This document shows, piece by piece, positions 44,171 to 55,890 of a stretch of DNA of 64,000 nt (within the stretch, counting starts at the first letter, position 1; the number at the start of each line of letters is the position of its first letter). The stretch lies in the NCBI GenBank assembly GCA_022495995.1, contig JAFEMH010000754.1:1-64000 (forward strand). The letters run 5' to 3'. The translations under genes and the position numbers were made by a program. This DNA is from Adenophora triphylla var. japonica (Eukaryota > Streptophyta > Magnoliopsida > Asterales > Campanulaceae). The notes under the pieces were generated by a model. It worked only from the letters and a program-made list of their open reading frames with translations, ran no database searches and was not told where the DNA came from.

Positions 44171-45290
44171 TGTACTATAATTTGCCCATAAAGCTTTTGA
44201 CCTCTGTCTGGGTTCGAGGCGGCCTCATGTCTGTAATGGCCTTGATCTTTCGGGGATCGACTTCAATACCTCGTTCTGTGACCATATACCCAAGCACTTT
44301 TCCCCTTGTCACTCCAAAGGTGCATTTGGCAGGGTTCAGTCTCATGGAATGCTGTCTCAACCTTTCAAAGAACTTTCGCAGATCGACAAATGTTGTCCAT
44401 CCTCACCTTTGGAATGGATTATCATGTCATCGACATAGACCTCAATTTCCTTGTGGATCATGTCGTGAAAGAGTGCGGTCGCTGCACTTTGATACATAGC
44501 CCCGTCATTCTTAAGTCCGAAAGGCATCACCGTATAGCAGTACATCCCCCACGGTGTGGTGAAGGCTGTCTTTTCCTGGTCCTCCTCGGCCATCTTGATC
44601 TGGTTATAGCCAACAAAGCCATCAACTAAGGATTTAACTTTAGTTAGAAGTGGCATCCACCAGAATGTCTATATTTGGCAAGGGATAGTCGTCCTTGGGA
44701 CTGGCCTTGTTCAGGTCCCGGAAATCTACACAACACCGCACCTTCCCATTGGCCTTAGTTACAGTCACGATGTTGGATAACCATGTAGGATATTCGATGA
44801 CCCTAATGAATCCTACCCGCAGTAGCTTCTCAATCTCTTCTTTGACCTGTAGAGACCATTCCGGCTTGATCTTTCTCAGTTTCTGCTTTACTGGCTTGGC
44901 ATCTGGTGCCAGAGGGATTCTGTACTCCACAATCAAACTATCTAGCCCCGACATATCCTTATATGACCATGCAAACACATCTATGTATTCTCTGAGCAGA
45001 TTGACCAGTCTGTCCTGTTCAGGCCCCTGGAAGAAGTTCCCAATTTGTGTCTCTTTAGGTTCCTCGACAGTACCCAAGTTAACACTTGTCAAAACCTCCT
45101 CGGTAGCTTGGGCCCGATTTTCCTCTTTATCTGTAACCTGCTTAAAGATTTCTTTAATGTATTGTTTGTTTAGTGTGTTTGCATCTTGTTCAAATGATTC
45201 ATTATTAACTGTTGTTAAGTTATTAGTTAATTTATCATTTGTTAAGTTGACAATAAGGGGATACTCAGAAAGATCTATCATTTCATTCAA
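44155..45290 (-). pseudogene. Reverse transcriptase of element E
   Basis: The open frame 45290-44640 starts IDLSEYPLIVNLTNDKLTNN and contains YIDVFAWSYKDMSGLD, VKQKLRKIKPEWSLQVKEEI, WLSNIVTVTKANGKVRCCVD and FRDLNKASPKDDYPLPNIDI. A frame change near 44640 is followed by VDGFVGYNQIKMAEEDQEKT, FTTPWGMYCYTVMPFGLKN and the catalytic YVDDMIIHS (near 44420). Another shift near 44375 leads to MRLNPAKCTFGVTRGKVLGY. The catalytic aspartates are present, but the protein is broken in at least two places. Confidence 0.87.
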
Positions 45291-46717
45291 AGCGAAAGGA
45301 AAGATGACATTGGCTACATATTCATAATCTTCAGGCGTGAGGCCTTCAGATGACTCGGAGGACTGGAATTCGAAGACTCCTGACTCAAGGGTACGGACAA
45401 CAGGGTGTTTGACATGATCGGACTAAGAGGGACGGGGTACCAATCCAAGCTCCGTGATAATTTTAATGTCGGCTGGCTATCGGCCCTAAGAATGTCTGCC
45501 AATTCTTTAAAGACATCCTCCGAACAGGATTTGCTGGTTTTCCCCAAACTTTCTCAAGGTTTTCCAGAAGAATTTTCCTCAAGGAGAGATGACTATCACT
45601 TTCATCATATTGGGTCCCACCTCTTGTGAAGTACTGGGCCAAAGACAAACTGTAAGGATGGAGACGGATCCCTTCATTTCGTTTTTCCCAAACTATTCCT
45701 TTAGCCTTTCTGTCATCCTGAGAATTCGGTATGTATCCCAAGTCGTGTCGGGTGGTCTGTTCCTTTGCATCAATAACAGCATTGCGACCTTGAAGTCTTT
45801 TACCCAGTCCAAGCCCCGGAAGATAACCCATCTTTCTCATCATTCGCATGGCAGGAGGTATTTTGTCAGTAGTAGCAGTGAGGTCCGTGCAACACACTTG
45901 CGCTTTGGAGGAGGCTACAGAGAATCCGGTCAAGGCAAGCCCTTCGTCATCATGTTTGATCTCCAGTATTGGGATACCTCCCATGCTGGTTCCTTCCACG
46001 GTGACACTGTCTCCGTAGATAGTAGTAATAGTCCCATCACTTGACTAGAATTTGACGCATTGGTGCAAAGTAGAGGCTACCCCATTTATCTGGTGAATCC
46101 AAGGTCGACCCAGCAAAGCGGTAAATGAAATGGGAATGTCGATCACTTGGAAGTACACATCCATGGCCTTTTTTTCAAACCACAATTTGAGAGTAGCAAT
46201 CTCCAAAATTGACCTAGCAGTGGAATCGTAGGCCTTAATAGTTTGACAGGAAGGTTTCAAATCCGTGGGCTTTAAATCCAACAAGTCCATCATTTTCGCT
46301 GGCAGGACATTCATTGCCCTCCGTATACTAGCACCCTTGGTAATCGGCATTCTTCCAACTGGACTATGATGTGAAGGGTTCGTTATGACTGGCTCCATAT
46401 TTTGGCAGGTCCAGGTCAGTGAAAGTGATGCTATTTCCATAGTGGATATTTCCAATCATCTGGATGACCTCATCTGGTGTGACATCTATGGGCACCATGG
46501 TCTTGGCCAAACTTTCTTCTAACTTCAGTTTGTGAGGGTATGAGGAGGTTAACAGGGACCACAGGGAAATGTTGGCTTGAGTACACTTCAACTGAGTCAA
46601 CACCGGGTCTTCCTTCTCGGAGTCTGGCTTTTCTGCTTCTGGCTTGTAAGGTCTTTTGTCTGTCTTCGGTTCGGAGATGGCATTTCTTTTGTCACCTTTA
46701 GGCTGTTCCACACTCAT
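45291..46717 (-). pseudogene. Protease, G-patch and linker of element E
   Basis: MSVEQPKGDKRN begins directly after an in-frame TAG that ends the gag linker. Protease blocks are SLLTSSYPHKLKLEESLAKT and ITFTDLDLPKYG, then a frame change. The catalytic region is damaged: the expected Val-Asp-Asn-Gly reads VYGG in the best frame, so the active-site aspartate is lost. FQVIDIPISFTALLGRPWIH and GGIPILEIKHDDEGLALTGF follow. Next is a clear G-patch, MGYLPGLGLGKRLQGRNAVI, with conserved glycines (near 45800-45845), then a linker toward RT (NLEKVWGKPANPVRR). Confidence 0.8.
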
Positions 46718-48525
46718 CTATCCAGACCGAGTCATCACATAGACATTAGACTTTCCCAAGTCATCAGTCCTACCAGAGGATTCCTTCAGCTCTTTTAGGG
46801 TTAAGGGTGGGCTTTTGCTGGCGTATGGCCAACTCTGCTGATTAATTTGATTAACAGCACTACCAGAGGTATAGGCAGCTTCCCGAATCTGATCCCAGGT
46901 TACCGGCTTACTGGCCTTTTCTGAGTTCTGACTTCCCCATTGGCTTAGCAAGTGGCTGATTTCAGTTTCATCTTCCTCACTCAAAGCCTTGATAGTTTCA
47001 TTCAGGCTTTTCAGGGTCAACATGCAATAGGAATTGTCGTTCCTAGGGTTTGGAGGTTTGCTGATGGCTTCCTCATCTTGACATAGCAACTTTTTCAACA
47101 AAGCAGGGTCGCATTCCTCATCACTGTCAAACAAATCTCTTCTCTCCCTCGGGGTCAACCTTCTGACGGCATCTTTGACATTGGCCAAACATTTCCTGAA
47201 GTGGGAGACTCCATCATCGATAAGGATTTCTGAGGGGTCAAACCTTGTGGCAGGATCCTGTTCTTTACTCACAGAAGGATTTCCCGGGCTTTTCGGCTTC
47301 TGGGCTAACCACTCTTCTACCATTCCTTCCGACATTTCAACTTTGTCTTCCTCGGTCTCACTATAGTAACTTCTGTTGGAACTTTCATCTTGACTCTGAA
47401 GACCAATGAGGGCAAAAGAAGGTCGGGATACTTGGCGCCATATAAGGGGTATTTCAGACTCTTCCCCTGACTTAGGGATTACCAAGAAGATATCACTGTC
47501 ATCGTAAGATAGGAAGGGAACCGGGGTCGCTTCAAACTTTAAGACCCTTTCTAGGGCTTCCATACATTCTTCTTCGGACAAAGTCTCAGGGGTGACCCTT
47601 AACACCGCAATGGAGTCCACTCTTCCCGATGGGGGTTCAGCCTCAATGACACTTACGTGTTCTAGATCGGCGGGTGGAGCCCACTTCCCTTTTTCAGTTA
47701 AAGCTTCGATCAAGTTTTTCCATTCACCAACCAAGTCTTTGTAAGGAGTGTTGAATTCTAGGATGTGGATATCATACCTGAGCTCGCATCCATTTTCTCT
47801 TCCGAGCCTTTGCAAAGGTGACAGACACACTTTGAGGTGATACAGTCCTCCTTTCTATGCCTGTGATTTTCTACCCTATCTGGTCCTCCGGGTTTCATTT
47901 CCATTGGATCCATGTTCATTCCTTCTACTGAGCTATCATCATCACTGTAAATCCATCTATTCCTATTCTCATTTCCGACAGACTCTTCGCTGTCACTGTC
48001 TGGGAGATAGGCAAATTCACAAGCGTTGACGAAGTTGGAAAGGTCAGGTTGATACTGGAGTTTTGAGATTAGGGAATTTGGTTCATGTTGAGGAGGGGGA
48101 GTGAGCCCCATGGGATAATGCGGAGACTGAGTTACTGGGGTAGACATGACATTTGCTCTCTGTTGGTAGGGAACAAAGCTGGGTCTTATCTGAGGAGGCG
48201 AGGGTGTTGGAGCCCTGATGGCCTGGGATGTGGGAAAGGACTAAAAAGGGGTAGTCTTTGGTAAGGGATCATATGTGGATGGAGGAGGGCATTGGTTATA
48301 GGCTGGGGGAGCTGAGATTGCTGCTTTTGGAGTCTCATCTTCTAGCATAACCAGAAAACCATTGGTTTCGACCACTATCTGAACCACATGACGACGGAGC
48401 GCATCGATAAGCATGGCTTGCTGTTCCTCATGGACCTTACGACTGCTTTCCAAGGCTAAGGCAAGCTCTTCTTCCCTAGTCATCGGGTTACCCAAACCAC
48501 TGCTGTTTTCTGTCAAATCGGCCAT
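46718..48525 (-). pseudogene. gag N-terminus and gag-protease linker of element E, gag core missing
   Basis: The likely start is MADLTENSSGLGNPM at 48525. A short coiled segment (EELALALESSRKVHEEQQAM) and a proline-rich part (48150-48400) follow. The sequence passes from EPNSLISKLQYQPD directly into the acidic linker, with no retrotrans_gag core and no zinc knuckle. The linker has one CxCxxC unit (CVCHLC, 47829-47812) followed after a frame change by ILEFNTPYKDLVGEWKNLIE, VIEAEPPSGRVDSIAVLRVT and ECMEALERVL. It ends ...TRSG-TAG immediately before protease. Confidence 0.7.
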
Positions 48526-48755
48526 TCTGACTTTCTGGGCTGACAAAACTGAGGATTCTGGCGAGCTATCTGAGAATTCTGCACTGACAAGCCGCTGACC
48601 TGGTATTCTCACCCACTTCTTTCTCGCTACGGGAAAGGGATATGCAAGGTTTAGACTCTGGGGGAGGTGTTTTGGCTGAAGGCTCAAGCAATATGCAAAT
48701 TAAGAATCTTTCAGTTTACATAAAACAGTGTCTTTTATTTATTTCTATTTGGTTG
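48526..48755 (-). other. Upstream flank of gag in element E
   Basis: The remaining 230 bp of the leader before insertion of G hold an open frame continuing upstream of the proposed start (FPVARKKWVRIPGQRLVSAE) but no recognised feature. GGTTG (48751-48755) is the expected target duplication of G. Confidence 0.4.
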
Positions 48756-50256
48756 TGTTGGGTATGCATATTTTAACCCTCCTATTTTGTACTAGATTTG
48801 ATTGATACCATAACCTCCTGTCTATTTTAAGGACTTTAGGACCCTATGTAATGAAGCTTAGACTTCAATTTTTTAGCTAAGTCCATTTTATAGAATAGGT
48901 TAAATTTAGGCTTGAAGACTGGCACAAGACTCATTGGATATAAGGTTGCAGTTTCAAGCAGTTTCAAAACCGCACTTATGAACCGCACATGCAACCACAT
49001 GTCGAATTCCTCTTTGAATCTGCTCCTTGAACAAATGCAGTACAACCGCTTGGTAAACCGCACTTGTGCAGTTCCAATATTTCAACTGCATTTTGCAACC
49101 TCCTGGTGAAACTGCATCTATCCAACCGCTCCACACCAGACCGCATCCAATGATTGAAGACTTGAGGTGAACCACTTTTTACCGTTAGGATCCACGTCAG
49201 CAATATAGAAAGTCAACCACCAAATCTTGTCACGTGATTCAATGTCAGAGAAGATCTGCAAGGATCTTGAAAAGGTGACAGGTGTCCTAACCTCATTGCT
49301 TGCAGCTGGAGCCTGATCAGCTTTATCTGCAGCTGCTGTACCAAAGGACAAAAGTGGTTGCTGTGGAACAATGAGAAAGCATCAAGTACTGTCCTTGCAA
49401 CAGCTATGTCCAATGGCTATATCTTGGATGCTTGGGTATAAATACCCCCAATCTTCACCATTTGAAGATTGCTTGAGAAAATTGAAAAGTGCTGTGTTCA
49501 TAGAAGCTGAAGCTCTGCCCAGAAATTATTCAACCCTTTGAATCTTCATCTTCATGCTTCAAGAAATATTTCCTAGCCCAGAAATCAAGCCTTAACACCA
49601 TCAAGAATCATTGTGCTCTCCATCTCAAATATTTATAGAGCCTTGATCTTGTTCTCACACACACACCTCACTTGTTTAATCACATAGATTATTCATTTGA
49701 GATACACTGGTTATAGTCTAGGATTTGATCTTCATAGAATATATTTTAGATTTGAGTATCAATCTTTGTAACTTGTAATCTCTCATACTCAATAGTAAAA
49801 TCACTCTTGAAAATCCAAGACTAACCATCTTGGTAGTGGACGTAGATCGTTTATCGATTGAACCACTCCAAATCACGTGTTCTTACTTTACTGCATTTAT
49901 ATTTCTTGTGTTTACTAATTATTTATATCTGTCTCTGTTTAATCTTTATTTAGTCATCCATTATTGTGAAATAGTATTTGGAGTTAACATTATCAAAACC
50001 ACACGTGTTTGTAAAACTGCACTTATCAAAACCGCATCATCAAACCGCTTTACAAACCACCTCTACCAAAACCGCTTTGTATCTCTATTATTCCGCTTTG
50101 CATTTTACATCTCTACTTGCAGTCTATTATCAACTGCAAGCGGTTTTGTAAGCTTAGAGGTTTAGTTTTCAAAAGAGGGCGAAAAGTTTATAACAGCTAT
50201 TCACCCCCCCCCCTCTAGCTGTATTTTCATTCTTGTTGCCACCTTTGGGACCAACA
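48756..50256 (+). repeat. 5' LTR of Copia element G (1501 bp)
   Basis: It starts TGTTGGGTATGCATA and ends GGGACCAACA, with terminal inverted repeat TGTTGG/CCAACA. TATAAATA lies at 49437-49444. A family of short repeats around AACCGCACTTNTG and AACCGCTT is scattered through it (48960-49140 and 50005-50145). A C run (50205-50213) lies shortly before the end. Confidence 0.82.
49437..49444 (+). promoter_or_regulatory. TATA box of LTR G
   Basis: TATAAATA lies about 680 bp into the LTR and is followed by a transcribed-looking leader. No dyad of the NNNYCG-NN-CGRNNN type was seen upstream, unlike in the Tat-type LTRs here. Confidence 0.6.
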
Positions 50257-50258
50257 AG

Positions 50259-50272
50259 TGGTATCAGAGCTA
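50259..50272 (+). other. Primer-binding site of G (tRNA-iMet)
   Basis: TGGTATCAGAGCTA two bases after the LTR is the standard plant Copia primer site complementary to initiator tRNA-Met. Confidence 0.9.
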
Positions 50273-50326
50273 ACACATTTTAAAACCACTATTTTTCAAG
50301 CTTAACAGCTTGTGTGCCGATTCGAT

Positions 50327-52639
50327 ATGGCAAACTCAAAGACAATGACAATTGTTAACTATTCACACATTCCAATCTTGGACGAAGACCACTTTGACAT
50401 CTGGAAGTGCCGAATGCTTATTCATTTGGAAACAATTGATGAGATGCTGGTGGAGTGCGTAATCAATGGCCCTTTTGTTCCCATGAAGGCCAACACTGAT
50501 GCAACCACCAAAACAAAAACTCCAGAAGTCAAAAAGCCAAAAGATGAGTGGTCGGATGAAGAGAAGAGATTAGCCGCCTTAGACAGCAAGGCAAGGCACA
50601 TCATTTCTGGAACCCTCCCTGTTTCAACTCTTCAGAAAGTGATGTATCTCAAAACCGCAAAGCAAATGTGGGATGCCATAGAGAGCTACCTCGAAGGTGA
50701 TGACGAATGCAAGGAAAGCAAATTATATGCTGTTGAAAGATCCTACAACAACTTCAACAGAAAATCCAACGAAACCTTGCTTCAAACCTATGACCGCTAT
50801 GTTGAGGTAGTTAATGCTTGTAGATCTCTTGGTAAAACTTTAACCGATAAGGAAATCAATATGACTTTCCTAGCTGCTTTAGGTTCTAGATGGGTTAATA
50901 AGGCTACCTCTCTAGAAGACTCCAAAGTATTGGGTACTTGGTCGTTAAGTAACTTGTATGCCAATCTTAGAGTCTATGAGCTTAAATTAAATCACATTGA
51001 AGAAGTTGAAGGGAAAACCAAATCGCTTTCCATGTCCGTCGTGGAACATGAGGAGAAACATCTACATCAAATCAAACCGCAGATCCCTCCATATCAACCT
51101 CATCACTCATCGAGATGGATGATGATGATTTTGCCATGTTTGTGAAAAGATTTCAAAAATTTAGAAAATCCTCAAAACCTTTCACAAAAACATTTTCAAA
51201 AGGCAAACCTCCTGCAACATTTTCTAAGGCTGCAGATACAAAGAAAAAGAGTGATCTAGTTTGCTACAATTGTAGAAAACCTGGTCACTTTGCATCTGAG
51301 TGTCCACAGCCTAAATATGAATACATGAAAAAGAAAACCTCTCCTGCGAATTTTTCTCGTCGCAAGGGAATAGTTGCTGAGGAGGAAGAGAATTCCAAGG
51401 AATTGGCAACTTGGATTGAAACTGATTCTGATGATGGAAGTGATGATGAAACCGAAGAGGTTAATCTCTGCTTAATTGCAGACGCTTCCGATAAGTCAGA
51501 TACTGCGTCAATCGAGTTGCAAGATATGGAGGAAGAAGAGGTTTCTGCAAAACTTCCAAATTTTAAGTTGAATGATAATGTCAAACTTACTCCTAGCATT
51601 AAGATAGGAAATTGCTCGTATTCGCGTCCTATTTTTCCTACTAAAATTGCTCCACCTTCAAAAACAATTCCAAATAAGAAAATTTTGAAAAAGGTAGTGG
51701 AAGAGGTTTCTCCCATGGAACATGAAAGGATGTTCAAGGAAGCAGAAATGATGATCCATAAATTCTCTAATGTTAAGAAAGCCTTAAGCTTAGCTCATGA
51801 TGAACTTAATCAGTAGAAGATGGAGAAAACTGTGATGAGGTCTGAAATTTCAAATCTTAAGGACCAAATAAAAAGAATGACTCCACTTGCTGATCAAAAC
51901 CGCACCCTTGAAACTAAGGTTGCTAATGATGACCTGGTTACCCAAATCAATGATCTCCAAAGGATTATTGATGGGTGGCTCAAGTCAAAATCCACCATGG
52001 AACAAATCATAGATACCCAAGTGCCTAGTGGAACTAAAGATGGTATTGGATTTGGATCTGGTGAAGAGGAGAAGTGTGCATCCTGCAGTGAAAAGGATGA
52101 GGAAATTTTGAAACTAACTAAAGAAATTCCCAAGGGGGAAGCATGCAAATTCTAAGGGTAAAGGACATTAAAATTTTAATTATGTCTACCCAAAGAAGCA
52201 ATATGGGAAGAACTCTCAGATGAAGGCAACACATTCTGAGAATGTAGCTTCAGAGGAAATGGCTTACGGAGTTGGCTGCATCCCTGCTCAAACTTCTTCT
52301 GGTGGAACAGGTGATGCTGGCAACTGCAAGGCTGACCGCCCTTCTTCTTCGACCGCTCCTCCTGCCTTCAAAAGCAAGAATAGCGTTCCTAGAAAATACG
52401 TGGTCAAACCAAAGCTAGTTACCTTTGTTAAGGCTGAAACCGCTCCTCCCAAACCGCATGCAACTCCTAAAAAGAGTAAGGAGTTAGTAAAACCTCATGA
52501 TGCTTGTAGCTTTTATAAATGCTCTGTGTGTGATGGTTTAGGTCACAAGGCTGCAGAATGCCTTTTGCGGTTCACATCCAATGCCAGGAAGAGCAAACCT
52601 CCTTCTATCAAACAGGTGTGGATCGTGAAGGGTTGCTAA
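50327..52639 (+). pseudogene. gag of Copia element G
   Basis: The start MANSKTMTIVNYSHIPILDE is followed by the Copia gag domain (FDIWKCRMLIHLETIDEMLV, AKQMWDAIESYLEGDDECKE, NNFNRKSNETLLQTYDRYVE, MTFLAALGSRWVNKATSLED). After a frame change near 51110 comes DDDDFAMFVKRFQKF and a CCHC knuckle CYNCRKPGHFASECPQ (about 51262-51310). An acidic, coiled-coil-rich region follows to 51816 (ends in TAG), then further pieces (51820-52155, 52220-52639) with a second knuckle CSVCDGLGHKAAECLL. The long gag with coiled coils fits Sireviruses. Stops and shifts break it. Confidence 0.8.
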
Positions 52640-52677
52640 CTTCAGGACCCAAGGAATAAAGGGGGACCTCGTTCTTA

Positions 52678-52954
52678 ATGTTTACATTTCAGGTCCTCTG
52701 CTTAATGGCTGGTCACTCTAAGGATAATGAATGGTATCTTGACAGTGGCTACTCAAGACATATGACTGGAGATAGATCATTACTTGAAGATGTCATTGAA
52801 GCAAGTGGTCCATCTGTAACCTTTGGTGACAACAACAAAGGCAAGACCATTGGATATGATATAATAAGGAGAGGAAACCTAACCATTAAGAAGGTTTCTC
52901 TTGTCGATGGACTCAAGCACAACCTCCTTTCAATTTCTCAATTCTGCGACAAAG
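52678..52954 (+). pseudogene. Start of Copia protease of G, cut by insertion of D
   Basis: NEWYLDSGYSRHMTGDRSLL contains the Copia protease active site Asp-Ser-Gly followed by the H-M-T-G context usual before the integrase. FGDNNKGKTIGYDIIRRGNL and VDGLKHNLLSISQFCDKVKL follow. The reading is cut at 52954 by the D LTR. Confidence 0.85.
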
Positions 52955-53221
52955 TGAAATTACCCGGGGATTTCGCGCGTGGCGAAATGCGATTGTCTTT
53001 CTCGGAGGGTTGGTGTTTGAGATCTCGCTTTTCGGGAAGGAGTGGAGTCACCACGCGGTTTTGTATTTTAAGCCCAAACGTTGAAAAACGGCTTTTGTAA
53101 AAAAGGAAGGGGTGTCGTTTTTATTGGTAGCAAAAACTTAGGAAAAGGCTTTTGAAAGTGGGGGTCATTTTTATTGGTAGAAAAAACGAGTAAAAAGGCT
53201 TTTTTAGTATCAGAGATTGTT

Positions 53222-53302
53222 AGGTTCGGAGGTCACATTACGTTTCGGGAAGAGTATTACGAGATCACCCGAAATGCCTCGTATGACGAGTCTTTCTACC
53301 TT
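53222..53302 (-). other. U5 hairpin block, D family
   Basis: In element sense it reads GACTCGTCATACGAGGC, then ATTTCGGGTG...TTCCCGAAACG and GACCTCCGAACC, nearly the same as the second copy in B. Confidence 0.55.
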
Positions 53303-54574
53303 TCTCAAAAATGTGTGTGTGTGCATGTTTGTTTGTTTTTTGAAATGGGGGCTTGAATGACAAGCTTAATCTTGGTTTGAATGTCAAACGTTTGATTATG
53401 GGATTCTGCTAGAAAAGGCGAGCGTTTGAATGACAAATGTCGGTTTTTTGGAAGTTTATAGGAAAAGTGGCGCGAATGCTGATTTTAGCTGTTTATCTTA
53501 AGTGTCAAATGTTGACTTTTTAAGAAAAGAGCCTTTGAATGTCAAAAGTCGGGTTTTGAGTTTGAAGATGAGCGTTTGGATGCCAAACGTCATTTCACGC
53601 ATTTTTGAAAGAGAGTTTGAATGTCGAACTCCGGTTTTGAACCGGGCATTACATTGTTAACGATTTTTACGGGAAAAAACGTATTAAATGATTTTGAGTG
53701 TCAAAAGTCGGCTTTTGAGTTTGAAGATGAGCGTTTGGATGCCAAATGTCATTTCACGCATTTTGAAAGGGAGTTCGAATGTCGAACTCCGGTTTTGAAT
53801 CGGGCATTACATTGTTAACGATTTTTACGGGAAAAAACGTGTTAAATGATATGCGATCAACGAATCGGGTTGCGACTCGGACTTTTGAAGAGTAAATACT
53901 ATCACGATCCAAACGGGTTGGACTGTGTAAATGACAGTATTTAAATGCGGTGTCAACGGAATCGTATGATCCGGAATTGTAAATGACGATCGACGAGCCA
54001 AAATGGCTCGGAATGGTAAATTTGCATGAAAGTAAATGACGTTCGACGGATCAAACGGTCCGGAATTATAAATGACAGAAATGTAAATGACGATCGACGG
54101 ATCGATCGATCCGGAATTTGTAAATGGCAGAAATGTAAATAACAGAATTTAAACGGAACGGGGCCGGAACACCGTTTTAACCCGAGATTACTTCTCTTAC
54201 GGGAAGAGAAGAGGATCTAGGGGCTAAAACGTATCGGGACCCATTAGACAGTGGCGTCTACATTTCAGTAATGTTCGTCCGAAACGGTTGTAGCGACTGG
54301 CGCGTAAACCGAGGCGGAACGAGAGATTAGGGAGAGGGAGTTATACCTATGGCTAGGGTCGACTCCTTTGGCTCGGGGGGTGTATACGGGATACAGAAGT
54401 GTGTTTGGAACGGTATTTTAAGGTGGTGAGGGGCGTATTTGATTGAAATATGAAGTTTTCACGCGAATCGAGACAAAATGGGGGCTCGGGAAGGGGTGAA
54501 ACTTGCTTGGGCCGTGGCTGTGGTGAAAAAGGGGAGTAAATTTGTTGTCCTTAATGGCTTTGACAGCCTCTGTA

Positions 54575-54611
54575 TTTATAGGTGCAATTTTAGAAGGAGT
54601 CCGGATGGACT
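54575..54611 (-). promoter_or_regulatory. LTR promoter of element D
   Basis: Minus-strand TATAAA (54580-54575) is preceded 17 bp upstream by AGTCCGGATGGACT (54598-54611). A related AGTCCGTGGGACT lies at 54688-54700. Matching dyads are at 56808-56821 (before PMD) and 60217-60230 (before DUF7745). Confidence 0.68.
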
Positions 54612-55093
54612 GAGGGTGAAATCTAGGGGGTTTTGTGAAACTTTGGAAATTGGAGGGACTTCTTTGGCAATTTACGGATTCTTAGAAAGTCCGTGGGACT
54701 TGGACTGCATATCAGGGATATTTTAGTCTTTTCTGCTTGATTTTTGATTGAAGGGTGACTAGAGGGAGGTGGCATGCGTGCCACGTGTCCCATGAGTCAC
54801 CAGGCTTTGTGGGAGTTCGTGCCCGGGCCCCGGTTTTGTCCATTTTTTAAATAACAGTCCGGAAAATGTCCGAAATGCCCCCGGAAAGTGCCAAAAAGTG
54901 CGTTTTTTAGGGAAAGCTGTACTTTTTACGTGCGATGATGCATGTTGAGTACATTTTGACGTTGGGATGCTCGGGGCAGTCCCGGGACGTCTCGTTGGTT
55001 CAGGAACGGGTTCCGATTAATCTGGAGCGGGCCAGTTAACGGATTCCGGTTAACTTCTAACGGATTTTGACGATCCGGATTTGGGTACTTATA

Positions 55094-55265
55094 GTTAGCC
55101 CCTCAGCGATGTCTCTTCCGAAGGAAGTGGGGTCGTTGAAAAAAGATAAGGATCTAAATCGGGATGCCTTACTTTGAAAGACATGGGCGGTCAGCTGGCT
55201 GGACCCTTAGCGAAAGGATTCCTATGTATCCCGAGCAGGAATCAAGTCGGTCGTAGTTCGTAGGT
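55094..55265 (-). other. Element D polypurine tract, pre-PPT hairpin and tail hairpin
   Basis: In element sense CGACCCCACTTCCTTCGGAAG and CGCTGAGGGGCTAAC adjoin the LTR. Upstream, at 55214-55260, is the CTACG...ATTCC...GGAT...TAGG hairpin also found in the tails of A and B. Confidence 0.62.
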
Positions 55266-55890
55266 GCAAGGAACCACATGTGGGGATCTTGACCTGAGCG
55301 GGACTGTTGTGAGACCATTGCGAGGTATCTGAACCCGAAATGGAGACTATTGTGAGGCGTCTGAACCTGAGTGAGACCATTGCGAGGTATCCAAACCTGA
55401 ATGGAGACTATTGTGAGGCGTCTGAACCTGAGTGAGACCATTGTGAGGTATCTGAACCTGAATGGAGACTATTGTGAGGCATCTGAACCTGAGTGAGACC
55501 ATTGCGAGGTATCCGAACCTGAATGGAGACTATTGTGAGGCATCTGAACCTGAGTGAGACCATTGCGAGGTATCCGAACCTGAATGGAGACTATTGTGAG
55601 GTGTCTGAACCCGAGTGAGCCAATTGCGAGGTATCCGAACCTGAATGGAGACTATTGTGAGGCGTCTGAACCTGAGTGTGACCATTGCGAGGTATCCGAA
55701 CATGAATGGAGACTATTGTGAGGCGTCTGAACCTGAGTGGAGACTATTATGAGGCGTCTGAACCTGAGTGAGACCATTGCGAGGTATCCGAACCTGAATG
55801 GAGACTATTGTGAGGCGTCTGAACCTGAGTGAGACCATTGCAAGGTATCCAAACCTGAATGGAGACTATTGTGAGGCATCTGAACCTGAG
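55266..55890. repeat. Tandem array, 61-62-bp unit, about 10 copies
   Basis: Each unit consists of two related halves: CATTGCGAGGTATCCGAACC plus TGAATGGAGAC, and TATTGTGAGGCGTCTGAACC plus TGAGTGAGAC. It lies in the 3' tail between the LTR and the PMD gene, the position of the arrays in A and B. Confidence 0.9.

Larger units (their letters stand above)
36105..48755 (-). mobile_element. Element E: Tat/Ogre-like retrotransposon, both ends displaced by insertions
   Basis: E reads right to left: gag start (48525), linker, protease, RT, RNase H modules and integrase (to 41881), then the antisense cassette on the plus strand (PMD second half 36105-37574; DUF7745 38101-41306). Its 3' LTR, tail and the first PMD exon were cut off by B and lie left of the window. 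Its 5' LTR and PBS were cut off by G at 48756. F is a further insertion inside DUF7745. E is therefore the oldest layer visible. Confidence 0.85.
48756..52954 (+). mobile_element. Element G: Ty1/Copia retrotransposon (Sirevirus-like), 3' part displaced by D
   Basis: The 5' LTR is 48756-50256, the tRNA-iMet-type PBS starts at 50259, gag starts at 50327, and the start of protease reaches 52954, where the D LTR interrupts it. Integrase, RT and the 3' LTR lie beyond the window. It is inserted in the leader/gag region of E. Several frameshifts in gag show that it is inactive. Confidence 0.85.
52955..55093 (-). repeat. 3' LTR of element D (2139 bp)
   Basis: In element sense it ends CCCCGGGTAATTTCA (at 52955) and begins TATAAGTACCC (at 55093), where TG has decayed to TA. 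It has TATAAA at 54580-54575 with a dyad upstream, a GT run and a U5 hairpin (53222-53302), and repeated CGTTTGA/TCAAACG-type inverted repeats (53380-53620). A duplicated stretch of about 130 bp lies around 53560-53690 and 53690-53850. Parts of it resemble the 3' half of the B LTR. Confidence 0.82.

Noticed and set aside
46715..46725. Programmed stop-codon readthrough between gag linker and protease in E
   Set aside because: The in-frame TAG is followed directly by ATG, but B has CAG at the aligned position, so a C-to-T mutation is the simpler explanation.
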